From Paucihalobacter ruber (GTDB lineage Bacteria > Bacteroidota > Bacteroidia > Flavobacteriales > Flavobacteriaceae): DNA of 64,000 nt. Positions 17,127 through 26,015 of this stretch are shown here, in pieces. Where the stretch lies: the NCBI RefSeq assembly GCF_006494535.1, contig NZ_VHIQ01000006.1, positions 62,001 to 126,000 of the forward strand, given 5' to 3'. The stretch's first letter is position 1; every line of letters begins with the position of its first letter. The notes under the pieces are model-generated. The model saw only the letters and a program-made list of their open reading frames with translations. It was not told the origin of the DNA and made no database searches. Made by a program: the position numbers and the translations under genes.

Positions 17127-18089
17127 TCATTTAAAACAATCAATTATTTGATAAGCAACGCGTAAGGCTTCGGTGCCTTCGCTAAGCGATACTTCTGGTG
17201 TTTGGTTGTTGTTAATGGCGTTGGCAAAAGATTCTAACTCGTCTAAGATGGCGTTATTGGGTTCAATTTTTGGATTATCAAAATAGATTTGTTTTTTAAC
17301 ACCTTCAGCGTTTTGAAGTATCATATCAAAATCTCCCGGATTTTCTGGCGCGTCTTTCATTTTAACTACCTCGCTTTTTTTCTCAAGAAAATCAACCGAG
17401 ATATAGGCATCCTTCTGAAAAAACCTGGATTTACGCATATTTTTAAGTGAAATTCTGCTGGAAGTTAAATTGGCTACACAACCATTTTCAAATTCTAATC
17501 TGGCATTGGCAATATCAGGAGTTTCACTAATCACCGAAACACCGCTGGCATGCACACTTTTCACTTTTGATTTTACAACGCTTAAAATAATATCGATATC
17601 ATGAATCATTAAATCTAATACTACCGGAACATCGGTACCACGCGGATTAAATTCGGCCAACCTATGAGTTTCAATAAACATCGGGTTTTCAATTTTATCC
17701 TTAACACCCGTAAATGCAGGATTAAAACGTTCTACGTGTCCAACTTGACCACGAACGCCGTGCTTTTTAACTAAATCTCTTAGTTTTTCGGCTTCTTCAA
17801 CAGTGGTTGTGATAGGTTTTTCTATAAAAATATGTTTACCTTTTTCTATGGCCATTTTGGCACAGTCAAAATGATTCAATGTGGGCGTTACAATATCAAC
17901 CACATCAACAGCGTCAATTAAGGCTTCAATATTATCAAAATATTGGTATCCAAATTCATCGGCAACTTTTTTGGCATTATCATGCATTGGATCGTAAAAT
18001 CCAACTAATTGATAATGCTCAGATTGGTTAAGCAGCCTTAAATGAATTTTCCCTAAGTGACCGGCACCAAGTACACCAACTTTTAGCAT
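17127..18089 (-). CDS. Gfo/Idh/MocA-family oxidoreductase
   Basis: A 320-residue NAD(P)-dependent oxidoreductase. The nucleotide site GAGHLGKIH is at the N-terminus, FIEKPITTT carries the catalytic-region EKP motif, and HDIDIILSVVKSK leads into the C-terminal beta-sheet domain. Substrates in this family are sugars, inositols or biliverdin; the substrate here is unknown. It is the first gene of the run down to 15582. A -7 box (TATTTTTG, minus strand, 18106-18113) lies just before the start. Confidence 0.85.
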   Translation of the reverse strand: MLKVGVLGAGHLGKIHLRLLNQSEHYQLVGFYDPMHDNAKKVADEFGYQYFDNIEALIDAVDVVDIVTPTLNHFDCAKMAIEKGKHIFIEKPITTTVEEAEKLRDLVKKHGVRGQVGHVERFNPAFTGVKDKIENPMFIETHRLAEFNPRGTDVPVVLDLMIHDIDIILSVVKSKVKSVHASGVSVISETPDIANARLEFENGCVANLTSSRISLKNMRKSRFFQKDAYISVDFLEKKSEVVKMKDAPENPGDFDMILQNAEGVKKQIYFDNPKIEPNNAILDELESFANAINNNQTPEVSLSEGTEALRVAYQIIDCFK

Positions 18090-18187
18090 GATTTCTATTT
18101 TTTTTCAAAAATAATTGATTTGAGCCTAAAAATCTATTAATGGTTTTATAATTTCCTGTGTTTTTGTCTTTGAACTTACTTTGTATT

Positions 18188-18202
18188 GGGCTAAATTAGC
18201 CC
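18188..18202. repeat. Perfect 15-base palindrome before pcm
   Basis: GGGCTAA, one central base, then TTAGCCC. It ends 16 bases before the TTG start of pcm and could be an operator site or a leader hairpin. No T-run follows, so it is not a terminator. Confidence 0.4.
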
Positions 18203-18218
18203 TTAAAACGCATCAAAA

Positions 18219-18860
18219 TTGAAAGACACTTTAAAGCATCAGGGTTTACGAAATAAATTGGTTAAAACCATTAAGGATAAGGGTATTAAAAGTGCTGCTG
18301 TTTTGCAGGCTATTGGTCGGGTACCCAGACATTTATTTATGGATTCAGGGTTTTTAGATCATGCCTATGTTGATAAGGCCTTTCCGATTGCCGCAGATCA
18401 AACTATCTCTCAGCCTTATACTGTTGCATTTCAAACGGAGTTGTTAAATGTTAAAAAGGGTGATGTAATTTTAGAAATTGGTACCGGAAGCGGTTATCAA
18501 ACTGCGATACTTTTAGAACTTGGTGCTAAAGTTTATACAATTGAACGGCAGCAGGAGTTATTTAGAAAAACCTCACTTTTCTTACCTAAAATAGGTTACA
18601 GACCCAAAAAACTAATTTTTGGGGATGGTTACCAGGGCTATGAGGAAGGGGCACCTTACAGCGGTATAATAGTAACGGCCGGAGCTCCCATGGTGCCAAA
18701 TGCCTTATTGTCTCAATTGGCGGTTGGTGGCAGATTGGTGATTCCGGTTGGAGACGACATACAAATAATGACTTTAATTATCAGAAAAAGTGAAACTGAA
18801 TTTGAAAAACACGAGTATGGAGAATTCAGGTTTGTGCCACTTCTTGAAGATAAAAACTAG
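18219..18860 (+). CDS. pcm: Protein-L-isoaspartate O-methyltransferase
   Basis: A 213-residue PCMT. The family marker DQTISQPYTVA is followed by the SAM site LEIGTGSGYQTA and the ERQ strand end, then a GDGYQGYEEGAPYSGIIVTAGAP segment. It methylates isoaspartyl residues in aged proteins so they can be repaired. The start is a TTG at 18219; no ATG occurs before the conserved region. Its TAG stop lies in CTAG, whose complement is the stop of the convergent NTF2-like gene, so both genes share the same four bases. Confidence 0.92.
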   Translation: MKDTLKHQGLRNKLVKTIKDKGIKSAAVLQAIGRVPRHLFMDSGFLDHAYVDKAFPIAADQTISQPYTVAFQTELLNVKKGDVILEIGTGSGYQTAILLELGAKVYTIERQQELFRKTSLFLPKIGYRPKKLIFGDGYQGYEEGAPYSGIIVTAGAPMVPNALLSQLAVGGRLVIPVGDDIQIMTLIIRKSETEFEKHEYGEFRFVPLLEDKN

Positions 18861-19399
18861 CCTCTGGGTAAATATTGTTTAGGAATTGGATTGCTCTCGT
18901 TTTCTTGTGTCCAGTAAACGTTTAAAATCCACCAGCGTTCGCCATCGTTTAGTAACTGTATACTGTTAATACCACGCATAAAGGGTTCGGTTTCGCCGGC
19001 ACTTCGGTAGGCCTGATAAGTGCTGAATACATGCGCAATGTTGCCAAATTCCTGTACTTCACGATTAATTTCCACCTCAAAAAAACCATTTTCAACCAAC
19101 CAAGCGCCTGAGGTTTTGATGTAGTCTTGCGGACTTAAATGACGGGCAGCAATTTTTCCTTCAGGTGTTTTTCCGGCCGGAATGAGTTTAGCGCTGGGGT
19201 GAAATAAAAATTTAAAATGCTCCCAGTCGCGTTCTTGTGCTTTTTCACCTGAAATAACGGCGTACAAATTTGTAATAATGGCATTTATACTGCTTACTGA
19301 TGATGAATAATCTTTTTCTTTCGTATTTTCTGTTTCTTGAGAAAGCATATTGTAAGAAGTAAATATCGCAAGAAGGCTAACTAAAAGTAATTTTTTCAT
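18857..19399 (-). CDS. Exported NTF2/SnoaL-like protein
   Basis: A 180-residue protein with a signal peptide (MKKLLLVSLLAIFTSYNMLS, about 20 residues). The rest has the look of a SnoaL/NTF2-like cone fold: an N-terminal helix with AIITNLYAVISGEKAQERDW, then alternating strands and a C-terminal WILNVYWTQE strand. I start at the ATG at 19399, because the longer frame to 19465 would place 22 unrelated residues before the signal peptide. Such domains bind or turn over small molecules; function unknown. Probably periplasmic. Confidence 0.75.
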   Translation of the reverse strand: MKKLLLVSLLAIFTSYNMLSQETENTKEKDYSSSVSSINAIITNLYAVISGEKAQERDWEHFKFLFHPSAKLIPAGKTPEGKIAARHLSPQDYIKTSGAWLVENGFFEVEINREVQEFGNIAHVFSTYQAYRSAGETEPFMRGINSIQLLNDGERWWILNVYWTQENESNPIPKQYLPRG

Positions 19400-19524
19400 T
19401 GTATTAAATTTTGAGCAAATTAATGATAAGTGTTGAATTTTTAAGCTATGAAAGCAAAAAAACAATTATATTCGTTCAACCTGTCCCCAAAGCATTTAGT
19501 GGATTCGTGGCTTACAAACAAACT

Positions 19525-21996
19525 TCAATTAAAGAAACTCAGCCCAAAAATAATGGCATCGTTTAAATAGCCACCTTGATAAGAGCGCACGTAGTCTAAT
19601 CTTAAAAATCTAAATTTTCCCCAGCCAATATTATCCAATCCAATGGAGAATTCTTGATATGGTTTATTTTCGGTTGTTGACAAATTATGAAATCCAACTA
19701 CGGTATTAAATCCTAATTTGTTTAATAAAGGAATTTTATTTAACAAAAACCCTCTAAAATTATGCTCAAAGTGACTCTCAAAGTAGCTGTTGTTGGTACT
19801 TAATCTATAATATTCCAGATTGTTAAATACGTTGGTGTAAGTTCCGGTCATGCCTACATTTGTTTGGTTACCGTTAAAATGTTGAAAATCCATAAAGGCA
19901 ACGTTTTCAGCGTTAAAAAGTTTTCCAACTCGCATGTTATAGCCAAATCGGCCTTTGTTTGATACATCAAAATTTTGATATAATCGGGCTTTAATTTGTT
20001 GAAAGTTGTAATCGGGATTGGTAGCACCCATACCTTGCTCATAGCCTAAAGTTAAGGTTGGATACGTTTCGTTATTTAAATTGACTTTAGTGTTTGGGTA
20101 ACTCATATAATTTTGACCAAAGTTAATTTGCGTAGCCAGATTTAACTTTACAATATTGTGTGTTTCAAAAGGTGCAATTCCAAAAGCTGTCGGGTCTAAC
20201 GGATTATTACTGGAGAAAACTTTGCTATCGCTATTGATAAATACTTGATCGCTAGTATTAAACAAGGCTTTTCTGCGTTCGTAACTAATGTTTCCGAAGA
20301 GCCTGAATCCGTTGAATAATTCTTCGGAATATCCGAGCGACAAATAACTTTTATCGTAAAGTTTCATGAAGTTATTTTCAAAGAATAAACTGGCAACACT
20401 GTTAATTAAAGGGGAAATGGGTTCCATCTCATTAAACTGTTGGGTTGTGATACCACCGGAAAGTGAAATTGTTGCACGGCTTACATTATTGAATTTGTAA
20501 AGTAAACTACCATTAACCCGTAATCTGTCGTCTGAAAAACCGTAATCAAAATTGGCACGAGCCGAAAAATAGCGCTTGTATTCGTCGTAATTTTTTACGT
20601 AATACAATCCTGAATTTATATGATAACCTTGTACTGTATTGTAATTTACTTTTGATGTTATACCATCATACCCAATTCTGTAATTTTTATGTGAATCTTG
20701 ATAACTGTAGCCGGTAATAGGCGACATTAATTTAAATTTATTGCGTTCACGGTCTATTGAATCTAAATAAGGTTTTGATTTTTTCACCAGTTGAATGCTG
20801 TCCTTCTTTAAGTAATCCTGAATTTCTTCGCCGGTTAATGGCACCGGACGTTTCACAGTCCAGTAAGCACTGTCTTTTTTGTTGGCGTTTTCAACAAACG
20901 AGACCAATTCACGACTGAAATTACGTTTGGTAATATTGTTGTTAAAACTGTAATTACTAAATACTGCCGTAAATTTTCCGTTGCCTTTTATTCCAAAAAT
21001 GCCATATTGAAAATCGAAGTTTTGCGACATAAGTGCCCAAATTTGGTCTTGCGCCGAATATTTAAAATTTTGGGTTAAAACAAAGTTATCTGCTGCAGGA
21101 ATACCGGCTTGCTCACCTGTTATTTCTAATTCAAGTCCGTAGATGGTCCATTGGTCTTCAACAATATAGATGTAGCCTGAAAAAACACGATCATTCTTTT
21201 GCTTTGGAATAACCGCAATTTTATTAATTAGGTTGTTATTGTCGTCATAAAAGGTGCCTTCAAGCTTATAACGATAGTGACCAAAAGCGAAATCTGCAAT
21301 GGGAGAGACTACCTGAACTCCCAATTCTACTGTATTTTGATAAAAATTGAAATTGGCGTCTAATGCAGTATTAAAACTAAATCCACTGTCATCACCGCTA
21401 ACTTTAGAGGCTGTTATAGTTTCTTTAAGTTTATCTGGAAAAAGATATTGGAGTTTTGATGTGGTTTCAGACAAATAAATAATACCGCTTCTAGTAGAAT
21501 CTAAACCACCACCAAGATCTCCCAACTCAACCCCTAAAATTTTTTCAGGGGCATTTTTTATTCTTATCAAACCTCTTGAATAAAAATCGGCTGTGTAAGT
21601 TTTAATCTTGTTTAAGTTAATCTTCCTGTTTTTAATAGCATTTCTGATGATGGCATTGCCCGGATTGTCCTCGGTGCTTACAAATACTTCGTTTAAAGAT
21701 ATTTGTGCTTCAGTAAGTACCATGTTTTGTTCAAACGGAAATGCCTTTATATCTAATTCTAACTTTTTTGTGGTGTATCCTAAAAATTGAAATACCAAGG
21801 TGTATGTCCCTGGTTTTTTAATATTTAACTCATAAATGCCATCCTCGTTAGTGGTGGTGCCGGTATAAGTGTTTTCAAGAAAAACATTCACGTAAGCGAG
21901 CGGTTCGTTTTTATCGTTAATAACTGTGCCGGTTATTTGAGCAGCGGCATTATAACCTATTAAAAATGTGATAAGTAATACAATTAGTGACCTCAT
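19525..21996 (-). CDS. DUF5686 outer-membrane protein with carboxypeptidase-regulatory-like N-domain
   Basis: An 823-residue exported protein. A signal peptide (to AAAQ, about 19) is followed by a beta-sandwich CarboxypepD_reg-like domain (ITGTVINDKNEPLAYVNVF) and then the long DUF5686 region of amphipathic strands that ends in aromatic Phe-rich FGLSFFN, as in outer-membrane barrels. There is no TonB box or plug that I can identify, so it is not a standard TonB-dependent receptor. Length is typical for the family. Function unknown. A -7 box (TATGTTTG, minus strand, 22016-22023) precedes it. Confidence 0.85.
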   Translation of the reverse strand: MRSLIVLLITFLIGYNAAAQITGTVINDKNEPLAYVNVFLENTYTGTTTNEDGIYELNIKKPGTYTLVFQFLGYTTKKLELDIKAFPFEQNMVLTEAQISLNEVFVSTEDNPGNAIIRNAIKNRKINLNKIKTYTADFYSRGLIRIKNAPEKILGVELGDLGGGLDSTRSGIIYLSETTSKLQYLFPDKLKETITASKVSGDDSGFSFNTALDANFNFYQNTVELGVQVVSPIADFAFGHYRYKLEGTFYDDNNNLINKIAVIPKQKNDRVFSGYIYIVEDQWTIYGLELEITGEQAGIPAADNFVLTQNFKYSAQDQIWALMSQNFDFQYGIFGIKGNGKFTAVFSNYSFNNNITKRNFSRELVSFVENANKKDSAYWTVKRPVPLTGEEIQDYLKKDSIQLVKKSKPYLDSIDRERNKFKLMSPITGYSYQDSHKNYRIGYDGITSKVNYNTVQGYHINSGLYYVKNYDEYKRYFSARANFDYGFSDDRLRVNGSLLYKFNNVSRATISLSGGITTQQFNEMEPISPLINSVASLFFENNFMKLYDKSYLSLGYSEELFNGFRLFGNISYERRKALFNTSDQVFINSDSKVFSSNNPLDPTAFGIAPFETHNIVKLNLATQINFGQNYMSYPNTKVNLNNETYPTLTLGYEQGMGATNPDYNFQQIKARLYQNFDVSNKGRFGYNMRVGKLFNAENVAFMDFQHFNGNQTNVGMTGTYTNVFNNLEYYRLSTNNSYFESHFEHNFRGFLLNKIPLLNKLGFNTVVGFHNLSTTENKPYQEFSIGLDNIGWGKFRFLRLDYVRSYQGGYLNDAIIFGLSFFN

Positions 21997-22069
21997 TATG
22001 TTGGTAATATTCTTACAAACATAAGTGTATTGACTTAGCTTTATGTTACAGAAATTGTAAATTTTAAGT

Positions 22070-22525
22070 TTAAAAACTTTTTTTAATGCGGTCTAAATCG
22101 CGCTTAACATCACGGTCTTTAATGGTGTCGCGTTTGTCGTATAACTTTTTACCTTTTGCAAGAGCAATTTCAATTTTTGCTAGGCCGTTGTCGTTAATGT
22201 AAAGTCGTAAAGGAACAATAGTCATACCTTTGGTATTCACTTCTTTTTGTAATTTCTTGAGTTCTCTTTTGTTGAGTAATAGTTTGCGTTCGGCTTTAGG
22301 TTTGTGGTTGTAATAAGTGCCGTATAGATATTCTTCAATGGTCATATTGATCACAAACAATTCGCCTTTATCGTTAAACTCGCAAAAGCTTTCAGCAATG
22401 GAAGCTTTACTGTCTCGAATGGATTTTATTTCGGTACCTGTAAGCACAATGCCGGCGGTATAAGTATCGATAATTTCGAACTCGAACCGTGCGCGTTTGT
22501 TTTTAATATTAACCTTGTTTTGCAT
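22070..22525 (-). CDS. smpB: SsrA-binding protein SmpB
   Basis: A 151-residue SmpB. The OB-fold core shows [20 protein letters not shown] and GTEIKSIR, then [13 protein letters not shown] and the basic tail that inserts in the decoding centre, [19 protein letters not shown]. It brings tmRNA to stalled ribosomes. The ATG at 22525 is preferred over a TTG at 22534. The tmRNA gene itself is not in this window. It stands alone between DUF5686 and a divergent lipoprotein gene. Confidence 0.95.
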   Translation of the reverse strand: MQNKVNIKNKRARFEFEIIDTYTAGIVLTGTEIKSIRDSKASIAESFCEFNDKGELFVINMTIEEYLYGTYYNHKPKAERKLLLNKRELKKLQKEVNTKGMTIVPLRLYINDNGLAKIEIALAKGKKLYDKRDTIKDRDVKRDLDRIKKSF

Positions 22526-22614
22526 GGGTTGCAAAGGTAGGTATTTTAGGATAATTTATGAATATCACTGAAAGCTAATCTGTATTTTTGCGACATTAAT
22601 TTGAAAACAGTTAT

Positions 22615-23364
22615 ATGAGATATTTATTATTGATTTTATTAATAGGATTTTTGACAGTTTCCTGTAAAAATGAAAGTGATCAGTCGATGCCTAATGCTAA
22701 AGAAATTATCGAGAGATCTATTGAAGTTTCTGGTGGTGAGGTGATTGCTAATAGTGAAATTTCATTTAAATTCAGAGAGTTGTTTTACAAAGCCAAAAGG
22801 CAAAATGGTTTGTTTGAATTCAGCAGAAGAAGTATTAAAGACGATTCTGTTATAGTTGATGTTCTTACCAACAGTAAATTTGAAAGATTTGTAAATGACA
22901 GCCTTGTAGATTTATCTGATGAGGATATCAAAAAATTTACCAGTTCGGTAAATTCTGTACATTATTTTTCGGTGTTGCCTTTTGGATTGACCGATAAGGC
23001 TGTAAATCATAAATATCTTGACAGTAGCGAGATCAAAGGTGAAAAATACCATGTAATTGAAATCACTTTTAACAAAGAAGGCGGTGGCGAAGATTTTAAC
23101 GATGTGTTTTTATATTGGATTAACAAAAATAATTTTAAGGTGGAATATTTGGCTTATCAGTATTTTACTGAAGGTGGCGGATTGCGTTTTAGAGAAGCAT
23201 CTAATGAGCGCTATGTTAACGGTGTTCGTTTCGTGGATTACAATAATTATAAACCTGAGACCAAATTAGTAAAACTTACAGAACTGGAAGCCTTATTTAC
23301 TTCGGGTAATTTAGAATTACTATCGAACATTGAATTGGAAGATATTGAGTGTGTAATCAATTAA
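22615..23364 (+). CDS. DUF6503-like lipoprotein
   Basis: A 249-residue predicted lipoprotein: MRYLLLILLIGFLTVSC gives a lipobox Cys at 17. The mature part starts with AKEIIERSIEVSGGEVIANSEISF, a LolA/LolB-like beginning, and continues as a beta-rich fold. It resembles a flavobacterial family that I recall as DUF6503, sometimes wrongly named after the nearby aldolase. No catalytic motif is visible. A -7 box TATTTTTG (22583-22590) precedes the ATG. Its end overlaps the convergent phosphatase gene by 8 bases. Confidence 0.7.
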   Translation: MRYLLLILLIGFLTVSCKNESDQSMPNAKEIIERSIEVSGGEVIANSEISFKFRELFYKAKRQNGLFEFSRRSIKDDSVIVDVLTNSKFERFVNDSLVDLSDEDIKKFTSSVNSVHYFSVLPFGLTDKAVNHKYLDSSEIKGEKYHVIEITFNKEGGGEDFNDVFLYWINKNNFKVEYLAYQYFTEGGGLRFREASNERYVNGVRFVDYNNYKPETKLVKLTELEALFTSGNLELLSNIELEDIECVIN

Positions 23365-24241
23365 CAACTAATAATTGATCTGTCACCTTATTCCCGACTA
23401 TTGTAACAATAAATAAGCAACCATTTTCACTATCTAAAATTTCGGGGTATTTATTCTCTCCAATTAGTTGATTGACGATTTGCGGAATGGTATTGCTGTG
23501 TCCAGTAATAAAAACGGTTTTACCTTGGGTAAGTTGTAAAAATTCATCTTTAACTAGGTTATGAGCATCATAAATGGTTGGAGTAATGTTGGTTCTTTCA
23601 GCCACAAATTGCGCCGTTTGAATAGTTCGGTTGTAGTTGGTGGTGTAAACCAAATCAAAATCTACATGATTTAAAATGGCATTCCATTTTTTGGCACGCT
23701 GAAAGCCGGCTTCTGTTAAGTCAGGATTTTTATTTTCTGGATTACTTCGGTCTTTTTCGGCATGTCTTACAAGGTAGTAGGTGGTAGGTTTGGGTTGGTT
23801 GGTTTCCTGATGCGGACCTTCCCAAATAACCTGTTCTATCATCCATTTGCCATTGTCTTTAGAAAGCAACATGTAATCTATACCCCAAACTGCGGTTACT
23901 TTTGCTGAGGCAATGTGATTACCAATATCTAAAACTTCAACTTTTCTAATTTTGTTTTCATCACGGGTTCTGCCTTCGGCTTTCATTTTTGTAACAAAAT
24001 CCATAGCATCCTGATAGTTCATGTGCGCATAAAAGTCGTAATTGCCTGAGTTTTCATTTTGTTTATATCCAAATTTGTAAAGTCTTGGTTTCACAGCCGC
24101 TTTCAACTTAACAGTATCACCTTTGTAAAAGGCGTCAATATAATTATTGAGGGTTATTTCAATTGCTGCTTTGTCATAATTGATTTGTGCATTTCCAAAC
24201 TGAAATATTGCAACGAGTAGGAATGTTAAAATATGCTTCAT
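23357..24241 (-). CDS. Exported fusion of NTF2/lumazine-binding-like domain and histidine phosphatase
   Basis: A 294-residue two-domain protein. A signal peptide (about 1-19) leads to an NTF2-like Lumazine_bd_2 domain (about 22-142: EITLNNYIDAFYKGD, KWMIEQVIWEGP) and then a branch-2-like histidine phosphatase/SixA domain (about 155-294). The phosphatase has RHAEK (159-163, nucleophile His160), Arg205 in NRTIQTA and the second catalytic His in TGHSN (247-249), so it looks active. It is third in a deoC-deoD run (53-base gap), but its export signal means it works outside the cytoplasm. Substrate unknown. Confidence 0.82.
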   Translation of the reverse strand: MKHILTFLLVAIFQFGNAQINYDKAAIEITLNNYIDAFYKGDTVKLKAAVKPRLYKFGYKQNENSGNYDFYAHMNYQDAMDFVTKMKAEGRTRDENKIRKVEVLDIGNHIASAKVTAVWGIDYMLLSKDNGKWMIEQVIWEGPHQETNQPKPTTYYLVRHAEKDRSNPENKNPDLTEAGFQRAKKWNAILNHVDFDLVYTTNYNRTIQTAQFVAERTNITPTIYDAHNLVKDEFLQLTQGKTVFITGHSNTIPQIVNQLIGENKYPEILDSENGCLFIVTIVGNKVTDQLLVVN

Positions 24242-24294
24242 TTAATTAAATAATAGGTTATTTAGCAAAGAGTTAAATGTTAGATGTTTTATAA

Positions 24295-24993
24295 CTAAGC
24301 CAATTCTAAAGCAATTTCGACCATTCCTTTAAATGTACTTTCACGTTCTTTAGAGGTGGTTCTTTCACCTGTAACTAAAGAGTCTGAAATGGTTAATAAA
24401 GACAAGGCATGAACTTTATGCTTTGCGGCCACGGTGTAGAGTCCGGCAGATTCCATTTCAACGCACAATACGCCAAATTTAGACCATTTTTTATAGGACT
24501 CAAAGTCGTCTGCATAAAACACATCACTGGTAAAAACATTGCCCGCTTTAACATTGATATTTTTAGCTTTTGCAATTTCAATAGCTTTTATAAACAATCC
24601 AAAATCGGCAGTAGGTGCGTAGTCTGCGCCACCAAAACGCAACTCATTAACAGCCGAATTTGATGAAGCGGCCATGGCTATCACAATATCTCTGATTTTT
24701 ACATCTTCCTGGTAAGATCCTGCGCTGCCAACCCGAATAAGGTTTTTAACTCCGTAATCATTAATAAGTTCATGTGCGTAAATAGAAATACTTGGCACAC
24801 CCATTCCCGTTCCCATAACCGAAATGCGCTTACCGTTGTAAAGGCCGGTATAGCCAAACATATTTCTAACTTTATTAAAACAAAAGCTATCTTGTAAAAA
24901 TGTTTCTGCAATCCATTTGGCACGTAACGGATCACCCGGCAACAGAATTGTGTCTGCAATATCTCCCGGTTTTGCTTCAATGTGTACGCTCAT
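24295..24993 (-). CDS. deoD: Purine-nucleoside phosphorylase, DeoD type
   Basis: A 232-residue hexameric-type PNP. It shows the N-terminal [25 protein letters not shown], the phosphate site [14 protein letters not shown] and the nucleoside site VEMESAGLY with the catalytic acid later (ISDSL). It splits purine (deoxy)nucleosides with phosphate to base and (deoxy)ribose 1-phosphate. The gene follows deoC by 27 bases on the same strand, a usual salvage pairing: the phosphorylase feeds the aldolase through a phosphopentomutase not seen here. Confidence 0.95.
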   Translation of the reverse strand: MSVHIEAKPGDIADTILLPGDPLRAKWIAETFLQDSFCFNKVRNMFGYTGLYNGKRISVMGTGMGVPSISIYAHELINDYGVKNLIRVGSAGSYQEDVKIRDIVIAMAASSNSAVNELRFGGADYAPTADFGLFIKAIEIAKAKNINVKAGNVFTSDVFYADDFESYKKWSKFGVLCVEMESAGLYTVAAKHKVHALSLLTISDSLVTGERTTSKERESTFKGMVEIALELA

Positions 24994-25020
24994 GGCGTAA
25001 AGATATAAATTTAGCTTTGA

Positions 25021-25683
25021 TTAATAAGCCAAAGTAGGTTCTTCATTGTTTACTATTGTTACGCCCGAAGAGGTTCCAATTCTATCAGCACCTGCTTGAA
25101 TATATTTTACGGCCTTTTCGTAAGTGTTTACACCGCCTGAGGCTTTTATCTTTAGTTGGTCTTTAACGGTTTTTCTCATAATTTTAACGGCCGTTAATGT
25201 GGCGCCACTTTTTGAGAAACCGGTAGAAGTTTTAACATAATCTGCATTGGCATCCATGGCTATTTCGCAAGCCTTGATGATTTCGTTTTTTGACAGTTCG
25301 CTTATTTCTAAAATTACTTTCAAAATTTTATTGCCAATGGCAGACTTCACATCGCTAATGTCTTTTAAAACGGCTACATAATTCTTGCTTTTTATCAATC
25401 CGAGGTTGATGACCATATCAATTTCGTCTGCCCCTTGTTCAACTGCGTTTTTGGCTTCAAAAACTTTGGCTTGTGTAGACATGGCTCCTAACGGAAACCC
25501 GATGACGGCGCATACTTTAACATCGCTTTTAGCTAAATTGTGTTTAGCGAGAGACACATAACAGCTATTAACGCAAACAGCTTTAAATCTATTTCTTTTT
25601 GCTTCGTTGCAAAGGGTGGTAATTTCGCGTTCGGTAGCCGTTGGCTTTAAAAGCGTGTGGTCAATGTAATTCGAGATGTTCAT
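25021..25683 (-). CDS. deoC: Deoxyribose-phosphate aldolase
   Basis: A 220-residue class I aldolase (TIM barrel). The Schiff-base lysine is K151 in YVKTSTGF; the second lysine lies in KASGGV, and IDHTLLKPTAT marks the N-terminus. It cleaves 2-deoxyribose 5-phosphate to glyceraldehyde 3-phosphate and acetaldehyde. First gene of the deoC-deoD-phosphatase run. A -7 box (TAGATTTG, minus strand, 25760-25767) stands about 75 bases upstream, with no clear -33 TTG. Confidence 0.95.
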   Translation of the reverse strand: MNISNYIDHTLLKPTATEREITTLCNEAKRNRFKAVCVNSCYVSLAKHNLAKSDVKVCAVIGFPLGAMSTQAKVFEAKNAVEQGADEIDMVINLGLIKSKNYVAVLKDISDVKSAIGNKILKVILEISELSKNEIIKACEIAMDANADYVKTSTGFSKSGATLTAVKIMRKTVKDQLKIKASGGVNTYEKAVKYIQAGADRIGTSSGVTIVNNEEPTLAY

Positions 25684-26015
25684 AATACGTAGGTTTCCTG
25701 ATTGTTTTTAGTTCGTCAAAAAGATTTATTAGGTGTAAATTTGGGAATCAATAGCAATACAAATCTACATATTTAAACGATAGGTTTTACTTAAAATTAT
25801 GCAAAAGAGGCTTTTTGTCGAAATTTTAGCACTTCTTCCGATAAAATATTGACAATTAATTTGCTGTCTTTAGTTAAAATTTCAAAAAAAACAAGAAATA
25901 TGTAGTTATATTAAATGAAAAAAGCAACACGTCTTTCCCGAAAGAATTTAGCGCTGCTTTTTTACTAACCAACCAACTATATGACTATTTAATCTATTTT
26001 ATGTTACAATATTTT
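25684..26015. other. 332-base intergenic region between clpB and deoC
   Basis: It holds the clpB terminator near 25918-25963 and a -7-like box for deoC at 25760-25767. I see no open frame of credible length, RNA gene or repeat in the rest, which is simply AT-rich. Confidence 0.6.
25918..25963. terminator. Intrinsic terminator downstream of clpB
   Basis: Outer arms AAAAAAGCA (25918-25926) and TGCTTTTTT (25955-25963) and an inner TCTTTC/GAAAGA stem (25932-25945). The A-run/T-run symmetry allows use in both directions. It lies 53 bases past the clpB stop. Confidence 0.75.

Noticed and set aside
19525-21996. TonB-dependent receptor
   Set aside because: No plug domain or TonB box is visible and the length and pattern fit DUF5686.
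25684-26015. Hidden RNA gene or small ORF in the clpB-deoC gap
   Set aside because: Only the terminator hairpin and a -7-like box are supported; the rest has no structure or usable frame.
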